From Stratiolaelaps scimitus (Eukaryota; Arthropoda; Arachnida; Mesostigmata; Laelapidae): a DNA stretch of 64,000 nt. Where the stretch lies: positions 10,833,501-10,897,500 of the forward strand of contig JABWDB010000001.1 of the NCBI GenBank assembly GCA_019614645.1. The letters are read 5' to 3'. The position numbers and the translations under genes are program-made. The notes under the pieces were generated by a model. The model searched no databases, was not told where the DNA came from, and saw only the letters and a list, made by a program, of their open reading frames with translations. Of the stretch, positions 12,264 through 23,108 are shown piece by piece. The first letter of the stretch is position 1. Each line of letters starts with the position of its first letter.

Positions 12264-13633
12264 CTCTGATCTGAGTTGGTTTGCGACTCTCAATACGAGC
12301 TCAAGATTCAGATATCTCGGAGCGAGTGAAAGCGATATGCCTCCAGGGCGAACGCCTGCGCAAATATGAGCGGCGATGATTACTCGCCCAGTCGAGGTAT
12401 TTGAGGGAGCGAGGAATTGAGGAGGAGAGGCACAGTTTTTTTTTTCTGAAAAGCAGATTCTGCAGCAGCCGTATCAGCAATGGCGGTTAGTTTGCTCTAA
12501 TCGTATAAATATATTTAGCGCTACAAATGGAGACAGATAACGATTGTAGGCATTCTATGAAAGATATTAGATCAAACGACTTCTTCTTGATAAGAAACAC
12601 GGTGTAAGCCTAGTCTGATTCCTTCGCCTGTGAAATCGTTGGTGCCATTCAGCTGACGTACGCCCGAACGCTCGGCAAATCTGGCGCGCGATGGATATCG
12701 TAAGCCCGTGGTTGAATTAGGTGACGGGTAATATTTCACAGTGCACATTTGGTGGAATCGAATTCGGCGCGAGAATTCATTTTTGTTCATTATCCTTTCA
12801 TGAGCGATCCTAAAACATTCACCATTTCCTGGCTGACGGATGAAACCTACTTAAAAATAAGAACTTACCACTCGTATGTATATGTATCTCGTAGTTCTTG
12901 GGCATTTAAACTCGCGAACGTTGTAGTTGTTGACGAAAGCTAAAGCTTTTACTGTTCAAATGAAGGGTATCGAACGGCTACAATGCAGGTGTTCTCTGTG
13001 CTATGCATGCAACATGTCTTTCCCGACGGGCCGTTCGACGGCCCTGTTTAAACTGACAATTGGTTTGCAGCTATTGTTGTCGTTGCTACTTCTCCGCTGT
13101 TCCTGCTGTCTGTTCTACGAAAACAACTGCTTCAGATAAGCCGGCGGAACTGGCAACTTCTCGGCAAAACGGCTGGAAGCGGAAAAGCGAAAAAGGATGG
13201 CGACAATTGGCCTGGTCATCCTATGTCGCCCGCCTTTCGTCTTTCTGGCGTCTTTTTGTCTTCAGCTGCTGCTGCTGCTGTTGCTGAAGTCCGTCTGAAG
13301 TGCTCTTTCTTCTAAGCACTTCCACCTCTAAAAGCCTCGCCCCCCTTCTTGATCCGTCGATCCCCTCTCTGTTCACTACCATCTCAAGGTCCTTGCGTCC
13401 GAAAGTTCCGCCGGCCGGCTGGCCGGCCTTCCCCCGCCGGCGTCTATCGTATCCTCCCGAACTCTCCTTGAGGGTACGATCGGGCCTACAACAAGGTTAT
13501 CACATACGCGCAGAGTACAGTAGACAGAACGACACGACCCCACGACACGAATGCGATAGCAAGTTTTTAACGAGGCCCTTGAGAACTCTATAGACACTCG
13601 GACCGACTGAGAGATCCGATCGTGGGCAGTTCG
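12262..13633. other. Non-coding stretch
   Basis: Contains a T run near 12437, a CTG run near 13265-13284 and a palindromic GC patch near 13408-13428. No gene is recognised. Confidence 0.5.
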
Positions 13634-13897
13634 ATGTCGACGGCCGTTTCCAGGAGTTGGATGTTGCACGGCTCCCGACGCGCGCACCGCGACATCAAGC
13701 CGAGCTACCAAGAACTAGCTGATCGCATGCTGGCAGAGGGCCAGGCTATTATCGAAAGTGTACGCCACCCTATACTAGTGGGTGTCGGTGCTGCTGCTGT
13801 TAGCAAGCGTGAAGAAATACCTGCTATTAAACTTGGCCTCTCAAAGCTAGAAAAGTGCAAAACTATTCGTAAATCGTTCGGCTCGAGAAACGAGTAG
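13634..13897 (+). CDS. Unrecognised 87-residue open frame
   Basis: ATG-to-TAG frame. The N-terminal 20 residues are basic. From about residue 24 it becomes protein-like, with a probable amphipathic helix (YQELADRMLAEGQAIIESV), a small hydrophobic stretch (HPILVGVGAAAVSK) and a basic tail ending KSFGSRNE. Codons favour purine-start, pyrimidine-end forms only slightly above chance. The start context is weak (T at -3), so an upstream intron joining at the Asp-Ile-Lys-Pro segment is possible. No family is recognised. A palindrome, GGATGCATGCATCC, follows at 13912-13925. It could be a small gene, a last exon or a chance frame. Confidence 0.3.
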   Translation: MSTAVSRSWMLHGSRRAHRDIKPSYQELADRMLAEGQAIIESVRHPILVGVGAAAVSKREEIPAIKLGLSKLEKCKTIRKSFGSRNE

Positions 13898-16789
13898 CCT
13901 ATTCGGCGAACGGATGCATGCATCCACGAGTGTCTCGTTTTGGTTTTTGGGCCAATAATTGTCATCTATTAATCAGTCAAGTTAAGTAGTGACTTTTGGA
14001 GCGGTATGATGCTACACATATACAAGTTAGAGCCGTTTATGTACAATCTAGCAACGATTTCGCCCAGTATAGAGGATGTGTCCACAATGTCTCGATAACA
14101 CAGCGACGGGTCTGTATTATACATGCAATTCGTTGTTTTCACGTGCTGCTCTATTCCTACAATTCTGCACTGGCGTCGAACTTTCGGCCACACGGTAAAA
14201 TGCATATTACATGCATCTCACTCGAAGATTCAAGGTATTATGAAATATCGTGGTTCGCAGGTCTGTCGCCCCTAAAGAATGTCGCTGGCATGTGGTCAAC
14301 CTCCAGAAAACACCAAATTGTGTATACAAGAACGTCTGCCTACCCGACCGGCCGGCCGGTCAACCTCCATCTCAGTGACCGTCCATAATGGTGGCCCATT
14401 GCAGCGTGACTTTTGCATGGTGGGCGCCACAAACTGGCAGCAACTCTCAGCAAATGGCTCTTTTTGAGCGAAACAAAAAATGTGTCAACGCTCTTGCGTT
14501 TTGCTCAGCTCTCAAGGCGTCTAGTAAGCTAAAATATGCCATAAGAGAGCGGCCGTCCATCCCGAGACGAACGAATTTACTTTGAGATACCAGAAGCTGT
14601 GTGTATGCCCAGCTGAGGTGGCCCAAGAACCCGCTGAACTGCAAAATTGTACTTCAACACTGCAGCGCTAGGCGCAATGACAAGCGGCCGTCTGTTTTGC
14701 TACCCATCGCTCATATTTTGGCTGTCATCGTTAGATTATGTGTATATTATAGTTATTTTCTCTTCCATTGCTCACACTCAGCTGTCCTTCCATGGAAGGC
14801 CTCGGTACCGCTGTGCAGCGATTGCTTCATTGAGTGCTATGGATATATAATCTCGTCTACGAAGGTGCGTTGCCTGCTCGTATTTGACGGTCGTCATCAG
14901 TTTTATGCCTCGCGTGCTATATATATATATATATATAATCCATGAAATGAACGTCACTTCATGTATTATGCGTTGAATTATCCGGTTATCACATAAGAAT
15001 ATCGTCATTAATACGATTCGCAGTGCATACGAAGGCTGAGCAAGTCATGAGGAGTTGTTGTTACACCACCAGCTTTGGTTAGCTGCCTAAACTAGCTGGA
15101 TTGACGACGAGAAGAGAAGCTCTTCTAAATGATTTCTTCCTTCGGAGGAAGAAGGCCCAACGACTAAACGAAGTCCTACTTGTATGAGCCGGATTTACCG
15201 GTAAGCGGTCTTTTCTCATGACCACCAAAGGTCTAAGGGCGCCACAGCGAAAATCATGGGTATTACGACGGGGTGCCCATAATGACACATATATCTTACC
15301 GAATAATCTCCCTCTTCAATCATTTCAGGTGAGACAGTCGTCCACAGCGGTGTAGGCCACCGAAAGTCGAAACCTTAAACGAAGATATATATACGAGATT
15401 GTATTTGTTGTTATATGTTTCGAAAAACGTTGGTATTGGCAGCAACGTTCTTTGAAATTAAAAATTACGACAACGTCGTACCGCTGAGAGACATTAAAGA
15501 AAATCCACTGATTGAACACAGTGAATAAAAGATCTTAGCAGAGCAGAAAATAGCTATATTTCATTAGCTACCGTGAATTATGATATATATATATATATAT
15601 CTGTGAGCGGTGAAGAACATTGAAGATATAAGTTAATTACACACATGATGTTTCATTTCCTAGGGATATTATATATAGTTTAAGTATATTTATCGAATAT
15701 AACTAAAATACAAATGCACTGAAGAAACCTCCTCAGTAGAATAAATTTCTCTTTTGGTTATGTTGTTTTATTCTTTGTTTCATAGATATCTGAGTGAGTG
15801 ATAACGCCACGAATTCGGCAGGCCCTCGCTGAAGAATCGTTCGAATATTTTTATTATTATTATATTATTATTGTGCTAAAATGTTGATATTTATTTATTT
15901 TGAATATTACCACCTTACAAAATTTACATCATATCTACACAAAAGTCATTAAGGAGTCCAGTCTGATTCCATAGCTAAAGCATGTTAATGTCCTCAAAGG
16001 GGAAGCCACATTACTACTGTGTACCACAAGGGGTAACCGTTGAAACAGGTGATCGCCGGCGTTCGGGTAGCCAGATATTTCAAGCCAGACGCGGCCTCCA
16101 TCAGCCATCGTAATAGAGAGTGTGACCGCTCTCGGTCCATCATATTATTATTATTATCATCATATGTAATTTCCCTTCTCCGTTTGTCGTTTACGCAATG
16201 ATAACATTGGTGAGTTCAGCCAGAACTCGAAGGCAGCGCTCAGCATGTTTCCTCAGGTTCCCCAATAATTACAGTGAACTGTTTTACCGTTCCAATCATT
16301 CCGATCATTGAGCTGATGTAGACTTGACTAGACGATTGTTGAGGTAGAAACCGTATCTAGCACTTGTAACGCCGTTTTCGCAAGGGGCTGCTGCTTTGTT
16401 CAAGGATTTGAACGTATGTATCTGCTCGAACGCTCGACATCGCTGACGAAGAACGACAAGGAATCGTGGTGTACATCCGAACGATGATAAATACGGGAGT
16501 TAATACAATCCATTTACGTGGTATGCTGCCGAGGATATGGGTTATTTTCACGTGTGAGCACAACAAACAGCCCTATATATATATAGTATCAAGATACATA
16601 GTTACACTGGCAATGGTAGTACATTCGACGAAGCTTAAGATATAAAGCTGATCACTGGTAATCTATGACGGCGGGGGATTATTGCCTCTGGTTCCTTCAT
16701 CCTGGATCCTTCATCACATATCCTGCTCTATATTTTCCCCAATGGTAACCGACCTGCTGTCCACAGTAACCTCGCTATTGAACACATGT
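13898..16789. other. AT-rich non-coding stretch
   Basis: Includes a 16-bp palindrome (GACCGGCCGGCCGGTC) at 14346-14361, TA runs at about 14918-14937 and 15583-15600, and ATT-trinucleotide patches near 15848-15875 and 16142-16160. Frames of 60-130 codons occur but none has a motif. No gene is recognised. Confidence 0.55.
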
Positions 16790-16822
16790 ATATATATATA
16801 CATATATATATATACATATATA
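16790..16822. repeat. Interrupted (TA)n with CA steps
   Basis: Three TA runs separated by single C interruptions, seen directly. Confidence 0.9.
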
Positions 16823-17356
16823 CAGACATAATTATCAAAATAAGAAAAAGGGTAGTGCTACAACCGTTGCTGCCGCCACATTGCCACTACGAACAGTTCT
16901 AGCACCAACAGTGGCCGACGATACGAGCGGTTGGCCGGAGGCTATCTTGTGCCATTTGTCACGAGCCGGATCCGGAGCCCGACCCTGGCGGCCCTGTGAG
17001 AGCAAGTAGCCGTCGACTGAACAAGCCGTTGGTCAGCGGAGACCACCGACACTAGCGTGTCGTCTTCGTTGTTACAGCCGTCGAAACTGATGACACCTCG
17101 ACACCACCCGTGCGCCTTCCCGCGTTCTCTCTCTCTCTCTCTCACGCCCCTCTTTCTTTCTTTCTTGCAAACGTGAGAGAACAAAAACAAAGGAGAAGCT
17201 CTGGCGAGAAGACAGTAAGAAGCCTTGAAGAGGGTGGACGCCGTGGCTGTGGCTACTACTCGTTAGATTGGACGCCGACAGTAGTGAGGGTGGCGGAGGC
17301 GGCGGCGGCGGCGAAGGCTACAGCAGCAGCAGCAGCAACGTTTGTCCACCGGTTTC

Positions 17357-17581
17357 ATGATGACAAATGGTTACGATTGGGACCGCTCGCCGTATAATCT
17401 TCGTAATCTCCCATCGGACAGCTGGATCGTGTGGGACTTTGTGAGCACGTGTGTTAGGACCTTCCTCAACTCGTCACCCGTTCGGCCTTTGCCCTGCTTC
17501 TGTCGTCGTTCGTCGATTTCCCGACAATATACCCTCAGATCTACTCCCGAGGAGCTGCCCTCAGATCAGCCAACGACTTGA
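17357..17581 (+). CDS. Possible 5' coding exon, unrecognised
   Basis: A frame starts with two adjacent ATGs (MMTNGYDWDRSPYNLRNLPS) after a GC-rich leader containing GGC/GCA/CAG triplet runs (17290-17340), the layout of many 5' untranslated exons. The first 28 codons look protein-like. At 17438 the sequence CTTT|GTGAGC could be a splice donor, after which the frame turns Ser/Cys/Arg-rich and stops at 17581. I therefore suspect that only about 17357-17437 codes, if any does. No family is recognised and no partner exon was found. Confidence 0.25.
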   Translation: MMTNGYDWDRSPYNLRNLPSDSWIVWDFVSTCVRTFLNSSPVRPLPCFCRRSSISRQYTLRSTPEELPSDQPTT

Positions 17582-18679
17582 TTCAGGCCGGCAAGAAAAC
17601 CAGCAACGTAGTCAGCGGAAGTCCTAGCTGTCTTTATGATATAGAGACACCACACACTTGAAATACCTTGCAGCCGTTGTCGATGATGACGCGACGACGC
17701 CTCTTTTGTAGTCGTCCGATTTGCCACCCAAGCAAGCCATCCAGAAACACTAGAGGTTAGCTTTTACTAGGAAATACTAGAATACTTGGACCGAAGCGAC
17801 AGAGAGAAAGAGAGAGAGAGCGGGAGAAAATACGAATAGGGCGATCCACAACTTGCATTGTACATCTTCCTACTTTACCTTTGCCTCAGCAGTTCCAGAC
17901 AGATACACAGACATAAAGATTTCAGATATCCAACGGGAAATGAGGCTTGCAAGCAGTGCGAAAGGTCCTCCATTCTGGCGGAGACAATAGCCTGAGAACG
18001 GCTAGTACCGAGTGTAGCTGTTGTTGTTGTTGTGGTTGTGGTTGTCGCCGGTGTTTCGTGTTGTAGGTCTGTGTATAAACACGAGCAGAAAAAGGACGGT
18101 GGCAGGAAAAGCGCAGCAAAGGACGAGGGAGGCTTCGAGCTTCGAAGTGGAGACCCACCGAGCAAACGAACGAAGGAACGAATTGAGGAAGGATAGGACG
18201 GCTACCAACGACTTGAATAGTGCACGGACATTTTAGAAATGTAGAGGTACTTCCATGAGGACGCAGTAGATAGATAGAGAAAGACAGAGAGAGAGGAGGG
18301 AGGGAGAGAGAGAAGGAAGTCTGTGGCCCTCCTGGCCACGAGGAGAGAAGGCAAAGATATACAGATATTCGGATCTGCCCATGCATAACAAATTCACATT
18401 GTTATTGAACGCAGACGAATAGAGAAAGATGGAGAGATCGCCGGGGCAGCTGGCGCCGTCGGGCGACGGTGGGCGGAGATGCTTGGCAGCGGTGCCAGTG
18501 GTGGCGCCGATGTGGAAACCTGTTACACTTTGGAAGGAAGGCTGTTGGGGGGGTTGATGTCGCGGCGCTCTGTTCGCGGTACGCGAAATACGAATGAATA
18601 GGCACTCGAATGAAATGTACTGAGGTGTGCCCGTTGGCTGAATGTGTTCATTGCCGTATTACATTCGTCGGACGAAATT
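17582..18679. other. Non-coding stretch with purine-rich tracts
   Basis: A GA-rich tract lies at about 17797-17822 and another at about 18275-18325; a GTT repeat sits at about 18020-18042. Minus-strand frames across here encode the complementary Ser/Leu/Pro runs and are artefacts of these tracts. No gene is recognised. Confidence 0.55.
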
Positions 18680-18761
18680 ATACAGAACACAGCACTAATA
18701 TGTATATATATATATATATATATATGTGTATATATATATATATTAGTGCTGTGTTCTGTAT
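18680..18761. repeat. Long inverted repeat with TA-microsatellite stem
   Basis: Arms at 18680-18700 and 18741-18761 are perfectly complementary over 21 bp (core ACAGAACACAGCACTAATA). The 40 bases between are TA repeats broken by a few TG steps. These also pair with each other, so the whole 82 bases can fold into one nearly continuous hairpin with a tiny loop. This is either an inverted duplication seeded at a TA tract or a hairpin RNA/MITE-like element. No target-site duplication is obvious. Confidence 0.85.
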
Positions 18762-20660
18762 TATGCACAGATTCCCGAGCACGCACGTAGTTAAGTGACG
18801 ATTTTCGAATACTATAACCCTACTCGACAGGGGAATACGTAGAAATGTACCACGAATCCGGGCGGTTCAGTGATTATATGATAAATCCCTAAAGTGACTA
18901 GACTAGGGGCCCCGCGGTTCCGAAGAAGTCAGCTTCAATGTCGTGATATTGCAAAGCGTCAACGAATCTTGATTAAATAAAATGTTTACGAGCTATTTCC
19001 AATCCGCGTCACCTGACGTATTACGTGTTTTCTACTTTATCTTGTTTCTTTCGTGGGATAGGCACTTGATTCTGGCTTGGCCCCGACTCCTTGACCTTGT
19101 GACCTGAACTCATAGGAACCAACGGACAAACTCCATGTCAGTTCAGTTGTGGAGCTACAGAGTTGGCGGTGCCTGTACTGGAGAGTAAAGTAAGCCAAGG
19201 AGGGTCATGTCTGGGGTTCGACCTGACTTACTCCGTGGGCGGCATCTAATGCCACTGCACTCAATCTCGTGCGATGAATTCGGTAGAGACCTTATTTGTT
19301 AGGTCTGTCAGGACGGCTTGTCGTATAGTTGCGGTCAAGGGGCTGTTGCTACTACTGCTTCTGATCTGCCGCGGCGACTTCCACTTCTTCGTCCGTCCCC
19401 GCCATCAGAACAGAAGGAACGACAACAGGGACCTCCAACGTCCGCTCGCTCCGCTCTAGTCACTAATCTTCAGCGGCTCTGCGTGATCAACGCCATCAGC
19501 GAAAGGCTGCAGCACGCTCAGGGCAGCGGAATTGGTTAGTGGCGGAGACAGGGCCGGCGTGTGGAACCGCCGTCATGGCATGGCGCAGGCCACATTCTGC
19601 GTTGGCATCAGTTAGCTCAAGAGGGCCTTGCTAATATAATCATCCAGAGTTCTCCAAGGAGTTACAGTAGACACGGGAGGAGGTTAGGCTTTGCCCCGCC
19701 CCCGCCCCCCAGAGGGTTAGCTGTCTCGGGAGGCTGCGGAGCTTGCGTAGGAACTGTGTCTGTGCGTACGACGACTAGTCTGGAGCGTACCAAAGGGAGG
19801 CAGATCCAAGCATAGAGGAAGCAAGGTTGTTTCTTTAATCAGGTTGTGTTGATTGCGCGACTGCTGGGAAGGCGCGCTGGTAACTGACCGATGGGCAGGA
19901 TGTGGCGAGGCACCTAACCTGGGGAGGAAGCGCAGGAAATAAGGGAACGAATACCCCTTAGGTTATGGTGGCCAGCCAGCACAAAGGTGCATCGGAGAGC
20001 GCACTTCACTCACTCTACCACTTACCTTGCCTTTGTGTGTGGAGTATCCCGGATCTCTTTGGCCCGGGACAGCAAGTGCATCGAGTACAGTAGCTCCTCA
20101 CTTAGGTCTTCGTCTTTGAGTTCGGCTTCCTTTCACTTCCGTGTGCGCGCCAGCCATTGGGCACAGTCGACTATATATATATATATTCGCAATGAATTCA
20201 CTCGCTCGAGTACTGCAGCCCCTTGCTTGCAGCAGGCAATTGGTTGGTCGCCAATAGGGGCGAGGGTGTTTAAGGGCTATTACGGACCCATCGCAACTAG
20301 GAGCGGAATCCATGAACATCAGTTGTTGTTCGACAAGCAGGGGCGACAAGGTAAATGGTTTAAGGTAACGACTGCCTCTTTGAACTAAAAGTTCATACAT
20401 AAATCTAACTGGACAATCAAATGAATGCTGACTAACCCTGAAACAAGCATATGCCGACTCATAAAGAGCATGCTTTAGCCTCACTATTGATATGTGAAAG
20501 GATAGGAATTGCGGGTTCGTATTTAACATTTCGGGAAAGAGCATTACGATGCGTCTGACATTACGTGTTTGTTCCATAATATGTAATAATATTATATAAC
20601 TGAGTCTCTGCGATAGTGTGTCATAGCTGGAGGTCACACATACACCAGTTACTTGAACTC
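18762..20660. other. Non-coding stretch
   Basis: No gene is recognised. A 179-codon minus frame (20098-20637) passes through the TA repeat at about 20171-20186 and has no motif. On the minus strand, 20026-20132 is open, helix-like (KDEDLSEELLYSMHLLSRAKE) when read in one frame, and ends at a strong donor-like AAG|GTAAGT at 20025; see findings. Confidence 0.45.
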
Positions 20661-20661
20661 C

Positions 20662-20705
<44 letters not shown>
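20661..20705. repeat. Compound (CT)n(TA)n microsatellite
   Basis: A CT run to about 20677 passes straight into TA repeats to about 20705; a second TA-rich patch follows at about 20731-20752. Confidence 0.95.
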
Positions 20706-20707
<2 letters not shown>

Positions 20708-20772
20708 TCAACGCACGTTTACCGTATGCATATATAATTATATATTATATATATAAATTATTTCAACCACCA

Positions 20773-20904
20773 ATGATGATTCTTACAATTTTGTTCGCCG
20801 CACTCGTTCAATGGTTCTTTAAAACTGCCTATTTACAAACTATCCTTCAAAGAAAACAAAAACTCAAGGACGTTTCGCAGCTATTGAAGTACGCCTACGC
20901 GTAA
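20773..20904 (+). CDS. Possible 43-residue micro-ORF with membrane segment
   Basis: ATG ATG opens a short frame whose first 18 residues are hydrophobic (MMILTILFAALVQWFF), followed by a Lys/Gln-rich amphipathic tail ending LLKYAYA. This is the layout of a signal-anchored microprotein or of a fragment of a larger one. The second ATG has A at -3. The DNA is AT-rich and close to microsatellites, so chance is a serious alternative. No family is recognised. Confidence 0.2.
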   Translation: MMILTILFAALVQWFFKTAYLQTILQRKQKLKDVSQLLKYAYA

Positions 20905-21197
20905 CTAATGATATCAGTGTGATGGGCAGATGTGGGTAGGGAGTGCCCCACGATGTGATGCTCTGGCTGGGCCAGGTTTTCCAAACGCAACCAACCCTAA
21001 GCGTATAGGATACAGAGTGGTGTTACGACGAGCCCAAAACGTAGATAGTATTCCCTCAGGCGTAACCACGGGCGTTGTGTCGTTGTGGTTCAGACAGCAC
21101 CGTGAGTCTGCTGTGCCGTGCGGCCCATGGCTATGAGAAGTTCCGAGGCTGCCATACACCACTTCGTCGCTACGTCCTGGCCTAGCCACTATTTGGC
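20905..21197. other. Non-coding stretch
   Basis: Nothing recognised. TTCCCTCAG (ending 21060) followed by CACC|GTGAGT near 21104 could bound a 47-base exon open in two frames, but this is weak. Confidence 0.4.
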
Positions 21198-21208
21198 AGA
21201 GAGAGAGC

Positions 21209-21241
<33 letters not shown>
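21198..21241. repeat. (GA)n microsatellite with interruptions
   Basis: GA repeats with a few CGA and AAA interruptions, seen directly. Minus-strand frames through it read as Ser-Leu repeats. Confidence 0.95.
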
Positions 21242-22608
21242 CCCGGAGACGACCTGCATATAGGTTTGGCCCGATGGGACCCTGCGTCGGGTGACCGGCC
21301 GTGTTGGAGCCGGCCGAAAGCGACCGCGATATTGAGGGCGACTAGCCGGGAAAGAAGCAGTCGGTCCTGTGAGCGTGGGAGCTTGACAGCAATCGAGCAC
21401 CTGCATTGACTGCCATTATGATGCTCGCCTACCACCATGACGTTGGTCATGATAGCAGTGATGTCGACGGCGGCCATGCTGATGGCGATGATGATAGCGT
21501 AATTAGATAGATTTACTCGCCTTGCCGCGGGCGAGGTCCTAACCTTCCACTGCACGGCAAACATGAGCTTGCCTGATCCATGTATTTCATGGGCTTGGAC
21601 GAATGCACTCAATTCGCCCCGATGGCCCGCCTGGTTCTCCCCTAATCTCCTCGTTGTGGTAGTAGTGCTTTTAGGTCGCATCGCTTTTCGATATGTTCCT
21701 CTACGGATGGTCTATCCGGGCGGCTCGGTCGGGCAAACCCAATAGAAGATACGAAACGATGCTAGAAAACCCATCTCCCCTCCACACTGGTTAACGTCAA
21801 TGCGAGTGAGACTAGAATCCCTGGATGGAAAGCCTCTCGTAGCGAATGTCGATGAATAACACGACATGACTCGTTCAAGGTTAGGCTTTGCCTTCTATTG
21901 CAGAGCTCAACAGAAGGGTCGACTGCTTCGGGCGAGTGAAACCGAAGTATACAGTCGCACGCAGGTGAATTAGATTTTAGATAGAGTGTTAAATTGATCC
22001 GTTCGTCTGGCAATGCCGACATAGACGATGGGCGACCCTAACCCGAGGTCGCAACTAGGCGAACTCCTTCTGAAAGGCAAACTGCCAACTGTAGCTCGCT
22101 GGCACCCGCCGGATTTGATCTTTCATGATAGACATAGTCGGTGGTAGTGCTCATCGTCGTGGACGCGTACAAGTAGACGACGTTCGCTAGAGGAAACCGT
22201 TCGACGACCCGTTTCGAGGCGTAATCTCATTAGAGAGTTTTCCCTCTGCTCTGCACGTCGTCCACTGGCTTAGCTTGACTTCGATCGACATAACTTATGC
22301 TCAGAGGAGGGAAGGTCAGCGACAAACTGAAGATAGACTCGACCTACTAGCAGGTATTGCCTGGTCGACAAGTTGCTCGTCGGTGCAGCGAACGCATCCA
22401 CGCCCGTCCCACGGTGCGATGGTAGGGCAGGCGGTCATTCGAAGTCGAGCCGTTCGCGGGTGCTTGCGTCCGACGTTATGAGAGCGAATCCCAGTCGAGT
22501 CTCCAAGTAGGATGTCCTCCTGATCTAAAGACGGATGGTCTCCTACACCAGCAGCACTCAATCGTCCTTCGCCGTACTGCCGCAAAGGCTGCCGTAGCAG
22601 TTCTGGTA
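21242..22608. other. Non-coding stretch
   Basis: A minus frame of 255 codons (20914-21681) crosses this part. It includes the Ser-Leu repeat of the GA tract and shows no domain, so I treat it as compositional. No gene is recognised. Confidence 0.45.
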
Positions 22609-23034
22609 GTGGCGTCTTCTTTCACACGCGACTTTGTCAGTGTTTCTACTTCGCTTTTCTTCCGCCTCACTGAACGCTATCGTGACGCCGAAGGAGGCAC
22701 CGATGCTAGGTCACCGATGCAAGTGGAAGTTGTCACTTTGTGCTTGTGTTATCATCTCACCACTACTCTATTGAAAGCTCCGTCCCCGATTGCAGCATGG
22801 ACTCCCGAGGTAGCAGGTTTGGCTGGCAGCGAACGGCTGCGTTTGGTTCCGTGCGTCGATGGCGTATGGCCGTGGAGTGCTTCTTTGTGGGAGATTCATT
22901 CTGAAGCCAAGGTGAATGTATCTTCTTCAGACAAGCTTACTGCCGTACTGGCTAGTCTTCCATCTCTAGCGGGCTTTCACGGTTCGAGACTTACCCCTCG
23001 GTCTCAATGGGTGTCTCTGTCTATAATCGGATAG
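22609..23034 (+). CDS. Unrecognised open frame, possibly exonic
   Basis: A frame of 141 codons, opening at a GTG and with its first ATG at about codon 37, ends in TAG at 23034. Residue composition is even, with no repeats. Motif-wise only a Trp-rich stretch is notable (AAWTPEVAGLAG, then GVWPWSASLWEIHSEAK). The codon AAG at about 22911 is followed by GTGAAT, a possible donor, and CCCCGATTGCAG (ending about 22796) resembles an acceptor. An internal exon from about 22797 to 22911 is thus conceivable. No family is recognised and antisense frames overlap the start. Confidence 0.2.
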   Translation: MASSFTRDFVSVSTSLFFRLTERYRDAEGGTDARSPMQVEVVTLCLCYHLTTTLLKAPSPIAAWTPEVAGLAGSERLRLVPCVDGVWPWSASLWEIHSEAKVNVSSSDKLTAVLASLPSLAGFHGSRLTPRSQWVSLSIIG

Positions 23035-23038
23035 TGTC

Positions 23039-23108
23039 TCCGCGATAGTTTGAGTAGTAGCGTAGGTCGTACCTAGGCTATGTCGCAGGTTCAAATTCTG
23101 TCGTAGCT
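23039..23108 (+). repeat. tRNA-like head with A and B boxes, probable SINE relic
   Basis: An A-box-like TAGTTTGAGTAG (23046-23057) lies 30 bases before a B-box GGTTCAAATTC (23088-23098). A T-stem of five pairs including two G-U can form around loop TTCAAAT. The acceptor ends do not pair, so it is not an intact tRNA. The spacing and boxes fit a decayed tRNA-derived SINE or tRNA pseudogene. The downstream body has no recognised family. Confidence 0.35.

Noticed and set aside
19204..19240. GGTTCGACCTG resembling a B box
   Set aside because: No credible A box upstream; flanks do not fold as a tRNA.
20098..20637. 179-codon minus-strand frame
   Set aside because: Passes through a TA repeat as Ile-Tyr runs, has no motif, and is overlapped by a plus-strand frame.
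20914..21681. 255-codon minus-strand frame, the longest in the window
   Set aside because: Contains Ser-Leu runs from the GA tract, no recognisable domain, and composition that shifts along its length.
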